A DNA stretch of 8,612 nucleotides, from NCBI GenBank assembly GCA_014377915.1, contig JACMOT010000040.1, positions 1 to 8,612 of the forward strand. Reading direction: 5' to 3'. Position 1 is the first letter of the stretch, and every line of letters begins with the position of its first letter. Made by a program: the position numbers and the translations under genes. Below are positions 1 through 5,822 of the stretch, in pieces. Source of the stretch: Tardiphaga sp. (GTDB lineage Bacteria > Pseudomonadota > Alphaproteobacteria > Rhizobiales > Xanthobacteraceae). Under the pieces are notes generated by a model that worked only from the letters and a program-made list of their open reading frames with translations, was not told the DNA's origin and did no database searches.

Positions 1-233
1 CGGAAAACCATCCGGTTTTCGCCAGCGTTTCGGTTCGAGTTCTTCCGATTTCGCTCAGGCCCCACAATTGAACAGGGGTCGCCGGGTCTATCTCCACCTG
101 CGGGTGGGTAAGATATCGGATGTGGATGACCATAATTCTGGATCATGAGGCAATCGGGCGTCGTCGGCAATTAGCCCGTCCACTCGTTTAGTGGCTACGG
201 AGAAATGCACGGACTCTCACGGCTACGCAAATC
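1..233. other. Intergenic or gene-edge region, no gene assigned
   Basis: Several frames are open at the left edge. Plus-strand frames end in stops near 69, 111 and 149. A minus-strand frame runs from an ATG at 146 off the edge. None has a recognisable protein, and the minus-strand ATG has no Shine-Dalgarno sequence. The region holds small inverted repeats: GAAAACC/GGTTTTC at 3-20 with a 4-nt loop, a 10-bp stem with a 3-nt bulge and TGCG loop at 89-115, and a 5-bp stem at 180-194. These could be a terminator or an RNA leader for something beyond the edge, but I cannot show it. Confidence 0.5.
3..20. terminator. Possible hairpin at the left edge
   Basis: A 7-bp perfect stem, GAAAACC pairing with GGTTTTC, surrounds a 4-nt loop. 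It could be the tail of a terminator for a gene left of the window, but no clear T-run follows it, so the call is weak. Confidence 0.2.
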
Positions 234-268
234 GCCCGGCGACCAACCGGCATGGCTGGTCGCCGGGC
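234..268 (-). terminator. Rho-independent-like terminator after the exported protein gene
   Basis: A perfect 12-bp stem (GCCCGGCGACCA at 234-245 pairing with 257-268) encloses an 11-nt loop. It lies 15 bases beyond the minus-strand stop at 283. The T-run on the minus strand is short (GATTTGCG), which is usual for high-GC genomes. It probably ends the ohr/exported-protein transcript. It could also act on plus-strand transcripts, since CTTTCGCTT follows on that side. Confidence 0.7.
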
Positions 269-282
269 CTTTCGCTTCGCCG

Positions 283-894
283 TCACATCGGCGGCACGAT
301 GCCGTTGGCGCCCACGATGACGAAGCCGGCGGTGAGCACGCCATCGGTGCCGCGCGTGGTCGGGGCGAAAACCGTTGCGCCGGGCTTCAGGTCGGCCGTG
401 GTCGCGGGCGCCAGCGTGACGACAATGGTGCCATCGGCGACCGAGATCTTCTTGTCTTTGCCATTGACCTGCACCGTGATTTCATGACCGTCGACCTCCT
501 TGACCGCGTTCGACACGGTGGCGTTGGTCATCGAGCTCTTCGGCTTCAGGTCCCACGGGTAGCTGCCTTCGCCGGTGCCCTTCATCGCCGCCGGGAAGAT
601 CAGCACTTCGAGCGCGCCATCGCCGCCCTTGGATTTCGGCAGCGAGGCGATGCCGACGAAATCGCCCGGCTTGATGTCCTCGACGGAAGCCTTGGCGACT
701 GCCATGACCTTGGCGGTCGGGGCCAGCGCGATCGACGCGGTGTCGCCTTCGCGAGTCTTGACGGTGATCTTGGAGGCGTCCGAGGTCTCGACGACGCCGC
801 GCACGCGCACGGTCTCAGCGGCCGTGGCGGGAGCGGGGCCGGCGAACAGAACGGCGCCGAAGCCGAGCGCGATCGCGGTTGATTTCAAGTTCAT
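283..894 (-). CDS. Exported two-repeat hypothetical protein (DUF5666-like)
   Basis: This 203-residue protein begins with a typical Sec signal peptide (Lys4, hydrophobic stretch 7-19, likely cleavage around residue 26 in APATAA-ET), so it should be periplasmic or secreted. The mature part is an internal duplication. Residues about 29-101 and about 126-197 share the same order of short beta-strand-like segments. Each contains an ITV strand and a turn of the form I/LKPG (IKPGD at 74-78, LKPGA at 169-173). This resembles the small beta-barrel repeats of DUF5666-type proteins, but the match is from memory. There are no cysteines and no catalytic motif. The start has a good AAGGA site at about 901-905. 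The gene begins only 39 bp after the ohr stop, on the same strand and with no terminator between them, so it is probably the second gene of the ohr operon. Function is unknown. Confidence 0.8.
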   Translation of the reverse strand: MNLKSTAIALGFGAVLFAGPAPATAAETVRVRGVVETSDASKITVKTREGDTASIALAPTAKVMAVAKASVEDIKPGDFVGIASLPKSKGGDGALEVLIFPAAMKGTGEGSYPWDLKPKSSMTNATVSNAVKEVDGHEITVQVNGKDKKISVADGTIVVTLAPATTADLKPGATVFAPTTRGTDGVLTAGFVIVGANGIVPPM

Positions 895-933
895 GATTTA
901 TCCTTTTCGAGCGTGTGCGTGTTGAAGCTTGCG

Positions 934-1359
934 TCAGACGACGCTGAGCTTGACGTCGATATTGTTGCGGGTGGCGTTGGAATAGGGGCAGGCCTCATGC
1001 GCCTTGGCGACCAGCGCTTCGGCCTGCTCGGCGGCGAGGCCGGGCAGGGACACCGCCAGCGACACTTCCAGACCGAAGCCGCCTTCGGAGCGCGGGCCGA
1101 TACCGACGGTCGCGGTCACGGTGGCATCTTCCGGTACCTTGGGGCCGCCCTGCGACGCCACGAACTTCATCGCACCGATGAAGCAGGCGGCGTAGCCGGC
1201 GGCGAACAATTGCTCCGGGTTGGTGCCGTTACCGCCGGCGCCGCCGAGTTCCTTCGGCGTCGAGAGCTGGACATCGACCTTGCCGTCGAGAGTCGCGGAA
1301 TGGCCGTCGCGGCCGCCGGTGGCCTTGGCGCTGGTGCGGTAGAGGACGTTGACTGGCAT
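934..1359 (-). CDS. ohr: Organic hydroperoxide resistance peroxidase Ohr
   Basis: This 141-residue protein belongs to the Ohr branch of the OsmC/Ohr family: cytoplasmic thiol peroxidases that reduce organic and fatty-acid hydroperoxides, using lipoylated proteins as reductant in characterised members. The two catalytic cysteines are in the expected motifs, Cys59 in AACFIGA and Cys124 in ACPYSNAT. Arg17 (GGRDG) and Glu49 (NPEQLF) match the active-site Arg and Glu of the family, and the length is normal. The ATG at 1359 is preferred over an in-frame start at 1458 because it has AAGGAAG six bases upstream (1366-1372), gives the standard N-terminus, and leaves the promoter and operator outside the gene. 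It diverges from ohrR, the usual partner and repressor. OsmC proper is the alternative family, but the CPYSNAT and AACFIGA motifs favour Ohr. Confidence 0.96.
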   Translation of the reverse strand: MPVNVLYRTSAKATGGRDGHSATLDGKVDVQLSTPKELGGAGGNGTNPEQLFAAGYAACFIGAMKFVASQGGPKVPEDATVTATVGIGPRSEGGFGLEVSLAVSLPGLAAEQAEALVAKAHEACPYSNATRNNIDVKLSVV

Positions 1360-1412
1360 CGTGAGCTTCCTTGCGGTGAGAGCGGCAATCCGGGATTGCC
1401 AGATTAGATCGT

Positions 1413-1440
1413 TGGCGATTATATCGCGCGCGATTTGAAT
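1413..1440 (-). promoter_or_regulatory. ohr promoter with overlapping OhrR-type operator
   Basis: On the minus strand a consensus TATAAT -10 box (1423-1418) directly follows, and shares one base with, the 12-bp perfect palindrome ATCGCGCGCGAT (1423-1434). The palindrome centre is about 70 bp upstream of the ohr start. A repressor bound there would cover the -10/-35 spacer. I see no convincing -35 box. The palindrome and its left flank recur 55 bp away at the ohrR promoter. That OhrR binds here is inferred from position and symmetry. Confidence 0.7.
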
Positions 1441-1467
1441 AGCCTTCCCGCGCTCCAAGTCAAGCGC

Positions 1468-1496
1468 TGGCGATCAGATCGCGCGCGATCTATGAT
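1468..1496 (+). promoter_or_regulatory. ohrR promoter with second OhrR-type operator
   Basis: A 16-bp perfect palindrome (AGATCGCGCGCGATCT, 1476-1491) is followed immediately by TATGAT (1491-1496), a good -10 box for the plus strand. A weak -35 (TGGCGA, 1468-1473) lies 17 bp upstream. The palindrome centre is about 68 bp before the chosen ohrR start, mirroring the distance at ohr. This is consistent with autorepression of ohrR. The palindrome differs from the A/T-rich operators described for some other OhrR proteins. Confidence 0.7.
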
Positions 1497-1541
1497 GCGT
1501 TGTCGGCTTTGTGATCGAGCCGCGTGGAGAATGCCCGTGCC

Positions 1542-1546
1542 GAGGA
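1542..1546 (+). promoter_or_regulatory. Ribosome binding site deciding the ohrR start
   Basis: GAGGA lies five bases before the ATG at 1552. The competing ATG at 1531 has only a GGAGA directly against it, too close for normal spacing. The 1552 start also places the sensor cysteine at residue 22, as in Xanthomonas OhrR. Confidence 0.65.
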
Positions 1547-1551
1547 CCTCG

Positions 1552-2022
1552 ATGAAGGCTGCTGCCAAGGTTGCGACCGCTGCCCGGCCAGCGCCGCGGC
1601 CCGACGATTTCATTTGCTTCGCGGTGTACAGCGCGGCGCACGCGTTCACCCGCGTCTACAAGCCGCTGCTCGATCCGTTGAAGCTGACCTATCCGCAATA
1701 TCTGGTGATGGTCGCGCTGTGGGCGACCGACAAGCAGACCGTCGGCGGCCTGTGCGACGCGCTGGTGCTGGAATCCAGCACGCTGACGCCGCTGCTGAAG
1801 CGGCTGGCGGCGGCGGGCTATGTCACGCGGCAGCGCGATCCCGACGACGAACGGCAGGTGCGGATCGGCCTGACCCGGGCCGGCACCGCGCTGCGGGCGA
1901 AAGCGCGCGATCTGCCGGCCTGCGTGGAGGCGGCGACCGGGCTGACGCGGGCCGAGGCGGAGGGGCTGCATGCCGGCATCCTGGCACTGCGCCGCGGCCT
2001 GCGGAAATCCGCCCGCCGCTGA
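1552..2022 (+). CDS. ohrR: MarR-family organic peroxide sensor/repressor OhrR
   Basis: This 156-residue MarR-family winged-helix regulator represses ohr until its cysteine is oxidised by organic hydroperoxides. With the start at 1552 the sensor cysteine is Cys22 (DDFICFAVYS), and the two tyrosines that hydrogen-bond it are Tyr36 (RVYKPLL) and Tyr47 (LTYPQYLVM), the same numbering as the Xanthomonas protein. The DNA-binding wing and recognition helix span about 64-111 (SSTLTPLLKRL, then the DDERQ wing). Cys124 (LPACVEA) lies close to where two-cysteine OhrR proteins carry the resolving cysteine, so a reversible disulfide mechanism is likely. Cys68 is an additional cysteine in the DNA-binding domain. 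The gene diverges from ohr, and both promoters carry the same palindrome. It ends 5 bp from the convergent adhesin gene. Confidence 0.95.
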   Translation: MKAAAKVATAARPAPRPDDFICFAVYSAAHAFTRVYKPLLDPLKLTYPQYLVMVALWATDKQTVGGLCDALVLESSTLTPLLKRLAAAGYVTRQRDPDDERQVRIGLTRAGTALRAKARDLPACVEAATGLTRAEAEGLHAGILALRRGLRKSARR

Positions 2023-2027
2023 CCGGG

Positions 2028-4418
2028 CTAGTTCAGCGTCCAGCTGGCGCCACCGGCGAAGCCATAATCGTTCTGGTTGGGTACGCCGGAGACCGACGCA
2101 TTCAGGCGCAACCGGGTGTCGAAGGCATAGCCGACGCCAATGGCGAGCCCGCTCTGTCCCTTGAAATGACCGACGCCGCCGGCCACAGAGAGCTTGCCCG
2201 GGCGGTCATCGTAGCGCAGCCCGCTTGAGGCGAGCGCCAGCGCGGTGCCGGCATTGGCCTGCACCAGATTGGCGTTGATCTGCCATTGCAGCGCATTGCT
2301 GACGTTGTTGAGCTGGCCGACATTGACCGCATCGGTCGGTGAGATGCCGGCCGCGACATTGCTGATGCGCCGTTCGGCGCCGGCGGCCCCCACCGACACC
2401 GTGTTGGCCTGGCTCGCTACCGAGCCCTGGCCGATCGCCACGGCATTGGTCGCAGACGCCTGTACCACCGCATTGGCGCCGAGCGCGGTGCCGTTCGCGG
2501 CCCGCACATTTGCGCTCTGGCCGACTGCGACCGAATTCACGGTGGTGGCGCTGGCCGTGTTGCCCAGCGCGGTCGATGACGAAACATTGGCGGTACAGCC
2601 GGGGCAGTTGGCATTGGCGAAGTCACCAAACGCCGAACCGCCATTCGAGGCCGACGCGGTGTTGCCGACCGCGACCGAGCCGGTGGCGATGGCGTTGCTG
2701 CCGATCGCGATCGCGTTGACACCGGTGGCGCGCGCACCGGTGCCTTGCGCAATCGCATTGGTAGCGGTGGCCTGCGCGCCATTGCCGATCGCGACAGCAT
2801 TATTGCCGCTGGCAAAGGCTGCGTTGCCGGCGCCGGTCGCAGCATTGCCGCCGATCGCGATCGCGTTGGCGCCCTGCGCCTGGCTGTTGCTGCCGAGCGC
2901 GGTGGCATAGGTCGCGGTTGCGCCCAGCGTGCCGGCCAACGCGCCGGCGCCGAGCGCGGTGGTACCGTCGGCGCCGGCACCGGCCAGCGCGCCAAATGCG
3001 CTGGCGATCCGTCCCGACGCCGTGCTGCTGTCGCCGATCGCCGTGCTGCTGAGGCCGCTCGCCGTGCTGAAGGCACCGGTCGCGGTGGCGGCGTCGCCCG
3101 TCGCGTTGCTGAAAACGCCATAGGCCGCGCTGTTGGTGCCGCTTGCGGTGCTGGTATTGCCGGTGGCCGTACTGTTGTAGCCGCTCGCCGTGCTGTAGGC
3201 GCCGGTGGCGGTGGAGACGTCACCCGTCGCCTTGCTGAACGTACCGATGGCCGTGCTGTTGAAGCCACTTGCGGTGCTGATATTGCCGGTGGCGGTGCTG
3301 TTGATGCCGCTCGCGGTACTTGAGGCGCCAAGCGCGGTGCTGGAATCACCGCTCGCCAGGCTGCCGTTGCCATAGGCCGCGCTGGCCAGGCCGTTCGCCG
3401 TACTCTGGTTGCCGGTCGCCGTGCTGTTGTCGGCCAGCGCCCGCGCGCCGACGCCTTGCGCAATCGCATTGGTGCCGGCGGCGATGGACGCCATGCCGAG
3501 CGCGACAGCGTGGGTGCCACTGGCATTCGAGGAATCTCCGAGCGCGACGCTCGAGGCGCCGCTCGCCGTGCTGGAAGCCCCCAAAGCGACACTGGCATTG
3601 CCGCTCGCCGTGGTCAAAACGCCCACCGCGACGCTGGAATTGCCGCTGGCTGTGCTGGCGTCGCCATAGGCCGCACTGCTGGCGCCGGCGGCATTGCTGT
3701 TGTTGCCGGTCGCCGTGCCACTGGTGCCGGTCGCCTGGCTGCCGCTGCCCGTCGCCGTGCTGTTGAAGCCCGACGCGTTGCTGCCATTGCCAGTCGCGGT
3801 ACTGTTGGTGCCGGTTGCCCTGGCCTGGTTGCCGGTCGCCGTGCTTTGGTCGCCGTCCGCCTGACTGTTAATGCCGGTCGCGGTGCTGTTGGCGCCGAGT
3901 GCGGAGCTGAAGTGGCCGGTCGCGGTGCTGTTGTCGCCGGCCGCGTTGCTGCTGGCGCCGCTGGCCGTGCTGTTGACGCCGCTGGCCTGGGCGCGGAAGC
4001 CGAGCGCGGTCGCATTGGTGTCGCGCGCCAGCGTTCCGAAGCCGAGCGCGGTGGTCCCGTCGACTTGCGCCTGGGCTCCGAAGCCCACGGCCGTGCTTTG
4101 CACGCCAGCCGCAATTGCGACATTGCCAAAGGCGACGGCCTCATCGGCTGTCGCTTGCGTTTCGATGCCGCAGGCGACCGCGGAGGCCGCGGTCGTGACG
4201 GAATTGCCGCCGCCAAGCCCGAGTGACTCATTCTGGTTGCAGACAAAGCCAGCCGCCATGGCTGGTCGCGACGGCAGCGTCGCGGCGCCGGTCGCCGCGA
4301 CCACCGCCCGGCCGAATAGCCAGGCGCGATGCTCGCCGGTATGCACCATACGGATCGCGTCGGCGATCGGCCTGTTCGCGCGATTGCGGCGCATGGATTG
4401 CCTGTCAGTCCCCACCAT
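2028..4418 (-). CDS. YadA-like trimeric autotransporter adhesin with Hep_Hag head repeats
   Basis: This 796-residue protein of the type Vc secretion family should trimerise in the outer membrane and mediate adhesion. From the N-terminus: a long leader of about 55 residues (basic part, hydrophobic stretch WLFGRAVVAATGAATL, likely cleavage near PAMAAG); a short segment with Cys60 and Cys83; about 585 residues of seven-residue head repeats (consensus xxSTAxG); a neck at about 682-705 (RRISNVAAG, DAVNVGQLNN); about 35 helical residues; and a membrane anchor at about 742-796 with four amphipathic beta-strands. The stalk is almost absent, so the head sits close to the membrane. Oddities are a CPGC insertion (residues 605-608) and a C-terminus of SWTLN rather than an aromatic residue. 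The ATG at 4418 is chosen because AGGGGGA lies just upstream; TTG at 4445 and ATG at 4394 are alternatives. The ligand is unknown. Confidence 0.93.
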   Translation of the reverse strand: MVGTDRQSMRRNRANRPIADAIRMVHTGEHRAWLFGRAVVAATGAATLPSRPAMAAGFVCNQNESLGLGGGNSVTTAASAVACGIETQATADEAVAFGNVAIAAGVQSTAVGFGAQAQVDGTTALGFGTLARDTNATALGFRAQASGVNSTASGASSNAAGDNSTATGHFSSALGANSTATGINSQADGDQSTATGNQARATGTNSTATGNGSNASGFNSTATGSGSQATGTSGTATGNNSNAAGASSAAYGDASTASGNSSVAVGVLTTASGNASVALGASSTASGASSVALGDSSNASGTHAVALGMASIAAGTNAIAQGVGARALADNSTATGNQSTANGLASAAYGNGSLASGDSSTALGASSTASGINSTATGNISTASGFNSTAIGTFSKATGDVSTATGAYSTASGYNSTATGNTSTASGTNSAAYGVFSNATGDAATATGAFSTASGLSSTAIGDSSTASGRIASAFGALAGAGADGTTALGAGALAGTLGATATYATALGSNSQAQGANAIAIGGNAATGAGNAAFASGNNAVAIGNGAQATATNAIAQGTGARATGVNAIAIGSNAIATGSVAVGNTASASNGGSAFGDFANANCPGCTANVSSSTALGNTASATTVNSVAVGQSANVRAANGTALGANAVVQASATNAVAIGQGSVASQANTVSVGAAGAERRISNVAAGISPTDAVNVGQLNNVSNALQWQINANLVQANAGTALALASSGLRYDDRPGKLSVAGGVGHFKGQSGLAIGVGYAFDTRLRLNASVSGVPNQNDYGFAGGASWTLN
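2380..4136 (-). repeat. Heptad (21-bp) head-repeat tract within the adhesin
   Basis: The adhesin head is built of seven-residue units of the form xxSTATG, xxSTASG, xxAVAIG or xxSVALG, which pair into 14-residue Hep_Hag/YadA-head turns. At DNA level this gives 21- and 42-bp periodicity, with recurring words such as GCCGGTCGCCGTGCTG on the plus strand. Alternate-frame ORFs across this stretch are by-products of the repeat composition. Such tracts can change copy number by recombination or slippage, and short-read assembly may collapse them. Confidence 0.9.
3055..3432 (-). repeat. Three tandem 126-bp (42-residue) higher-order units
   Basis: Blocks of six heptads repeat as larger units at 3055-3180, 3181-3306 and 3307-3432. 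The same anchor word CCGCTC falls at 3055, 3181 and 3307, exactly 126 bp apart. Reading the protein, each unit starts with a heptad of type xNSTATG and ends with A-x-STASG. The two units at lowest coordinates match at about 32 of 42 residues by my count. This suggests a segmental duplication within the head. Confidence 0.75.
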
Positions 4419-4627
4419 CTGTCCCCCTGCCGATAGTAAACGCAAACCGCCGGGTTGCGCTGTGGCAGCTGTAGTTGTGCTGATTCAAGGGGCGGCTTGC
4501 TATCGCGCAGGGCGCAAAGCGGTTGCGTGCGACGCAAATCGCGGCGGCTTTGGCCTGGATCGCAGGCAAGGGTAGTATCACCACTGCCAGAGGCGCGTTG
4601 ACTGACGATTTGAGGCCTGGGGATCGG
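4419..4627 (-). other. Intergenic region upstream of the adhesin
   Basis: These 209 bp separate the AraC-type gene from the adhesin. The region carries the adhesin Shine-Dalgarno sequence (AGGGGGA, minus strand of 4422-4428, four bases from the ATG). A TACTAT on the minus strand near 4431-4436 resembles a -10 box, but it lies so near the start codon that it is doubtful, and it has no good -35. A compact inverted repeat TTGCGT-GCG-ACGCAA sits at 4523-4537. I see no clear terminator for the AraC-type gene, so read-through into the adhesin is possible. Confidence 0.5.
4523..4537. promoter_or_regulatory. Short perfect inverted repeat, possible operator
   Basis: TTGCGT and ACGCAA arms (6 bp each) flank a GCG spacer, about 105 bp upstream of the adhesin start and 90 bp past the AraC-type stop. 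The size and symmetry suit a dimeric regulator site. AraC proteins more often bind direct repeats, so any tie to the neighbouring regulator is speculative. Confidence 0.3.
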
Positions 4628-5617
4628 CTAGCGCGCGGCGCGGCTGTCGCGCAACATTCCCGGCGTGGTATCAAAGGCGCTGCGAAAAGCGCGATAAAAG
4701 CCGGTGGCATCGGCAAAGCCGCAGTCAAAGGCGATGGTGCTGACGGGGACGTCGTCGAAAGCGGGATCGAGCAGCAGCGTATAGGCGCGGCGTAGCCGCG
4801 CGCCGGTGAGCAATTGCGAAAAGCTTTCGCCGGCCACGGCGAGTACGTGCTGCACGGTGCGGGTCGGCATGCCGAGCCGTTTCGCCACGACGGCGAGGTT
4901 AATCCTCGGGTCGCCGGCACCCTGGTTGATCAACTGGCGAATGGCGAACAGCCGGCCCTCAACCCGCGCGGCGTCGCCGTTCCGGGCGCGGACCTTGTCG
5001 CCCACCCCCAGCCAGTAGCCGGTGAGGTCGATCAGATGTTGCGACGCCGCGGCTGCCTGCGTCGGGTTCAGTTGCTCGCCGACATCGACCAGCATGCGGG
5101 CATAGCCGGTCAGCAGCCGATAGTCCGCGCCGCTACAGTCCAGCGGCCGGCAGGCGAGATCCGCTGGCGACAATCCCCATTGCGTGAAATGCCCAACAGG
5201 GATCTTGACGCTGAGGGCATGGCCGCCGACCGGCGCGAGTGCCTCGACGCTGGCCTCCATCACCGCCAGCAGCGCCTGTCCGGGCCGGGCCTCGGTCTCC
5301 CGGCCGAACTGCCGGCCGATCTGGGTTGTGTTGCCGATATTGAAGCTCAGATAGACGTGGCTGTCATCGCTGGGTTGAATATGTTGCTTGGTCCGGATGC
5401 CCTTGAACGATGAACTCAACATTTCGCCGACAACGACCGATCCATCCGACAGAAGGTTATGACGGCCGAACAGCGTTACGTCGCCGGCGTAGAAATCGAC
5501 ATCCATGTCGGAGATGATTTCGCGAAACCGGTCGGCCCAGGCATGTGCGCGTATTTCCGGGGCAATGGCGCGTTCGGTCTGTTGCGTTTCGAAGAACGAC
5601 CTCTGAAAAACCGACAT
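4628..5617 (-). CDS. AraC-family transcriptional regulator
   Basis: This 329-residue DNA-binding regulator has the usual two-part plan. An N-terminal domain of about 200 residues probably senses a ligand or mediates dimerisation and has no motif I can assign to a ligand. The C-terminal AraC/XylS domain spans about 220-325. The first helix-turn-helix is near 239-260 (LAVVAKRLGMPTRTVQHVL), then the linking helix (FSQLLTGARLRRAYTLL). The second is at about 292-313, with the family signature FDCGFADATGFYRAFRSAFD followed by TTPG. Length is typical. The ATG at 5617 has only a weak GGGG upstream. It lies 209 bp upstream of the adhesin in the same direction, so adhesin control is a reasonable guess, but the sequence does not prove it. 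Confidence 0.92.
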   Translation of the reverse strand: MSVFQRSFFETQQTERAIAPEIRAHAWADRFREIISDMDVDFYAGDVTLFGRHNLLSDGSVVVGEMLSSSFKGIRTKQHIQPSDDSHVYLSFNIGNTTQIGRQFGRETEARPGQALLAVMEASVEALAPVGGHALSVKIPVGHFTQWGLSPADLACRPLDCSGADYRLLTGYARMLVDVGEQLNPTQAAAASQHLIDLTGYWLGVGDKVRARNGDAARVEGRLFAIRQLINQGAGDPRINLAVVAKRLGMPTRTVQHVLAVAGESFSQLLTGARLRRAYTLLLDPAFDDVPVSTIAFDCGFADATGFYRAFRSAFDTTPGMLRDSRAAR

Positions 5618-5662
5618 CGATGGACCCCGGAGCGGAGCAAAGACAACTATCCTCTTCCATCA

Positions 5663-5691
5663 CTCTAATACCGGTCACGCCGCGTCGTCAA
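5663..5691 (-). promoter_or_regulatory. Weak candidate promoter of the AraC-type gene
   Basis: On the minus strand TTGACG (5691-5686) is a good -35 match. It is followed 15 bp later by TATTAG (5670-5665), or 17 bp later by TTAGAG. Neither -10 is strong, so this is only the best candidate in the 5' region. Confidence 0.35.
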
Positions 5692-5822
5692 ATCCCCGGT
5701 GGCGATCAGCCATCGTTCATTCGTCGTATCCTGAGGGGAATGATTGGGCTGCTGACCATTGGCCCACCGATCCGGCTGACGCTAGGGCGGGATGATTTCA
5801 AGTCCGTTCGCCACTTCCGCCC

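Noticed and set aside
1..146. Minus-strand frame open from an ATG at 146 to the window edge
   Set aside because: It has no ribosome binding site, its Pro/Gly/Asn/Arg-rich translation resembles nothing I know, and the plus-strand frames are equally open over part of it.
205..882. Long plus-strand ORF opposite the exported protein
   Set aside because: It is antisense to a gene with a clear signal peptide and ribosome binding site. Its Arg/Asp/Gly-rich translation is typical of a high-GC shadow frame.
1360..1458. N-terminal extension of ohr to the start at 1458
   Set aside because: It would put the promoter and operator inside the gene. The ATG at 1359 has AAGGAAG and matches the family N-terminus.
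1435..1551. Longer ohrR start at 1435 or 1531
   Set aside because: The 1435 start lies next to the first operator and would include the second, while 1531 has badly spaced GGAGA. The 1552 start has GAGGA and gives family-standard cysteine numbering.
2380..4136. Regular spacing resembling a CRISPR or noncoding tandem array
   Set aside because: The period is 21/42 bp and in frame with a head-neck-anchor adhesin. There are no constant repeats with unique spacers and no cas genes.
2245..4226. Several long ORFs in other frames across the adhesin
   Set aside because: Periodic GC-rich repeats suppress stop codons in all frames. The translations are Ala/Arg/Pro-rich with no domain, and the Hep_Hag frame is unambiguous.
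4419..4445. TTG start at 4445 for the adhesin
   Set aside because: The ATG at 4418 has an AGGGGGA site at suitable spacing, and the extra residues add nothing recognisable.
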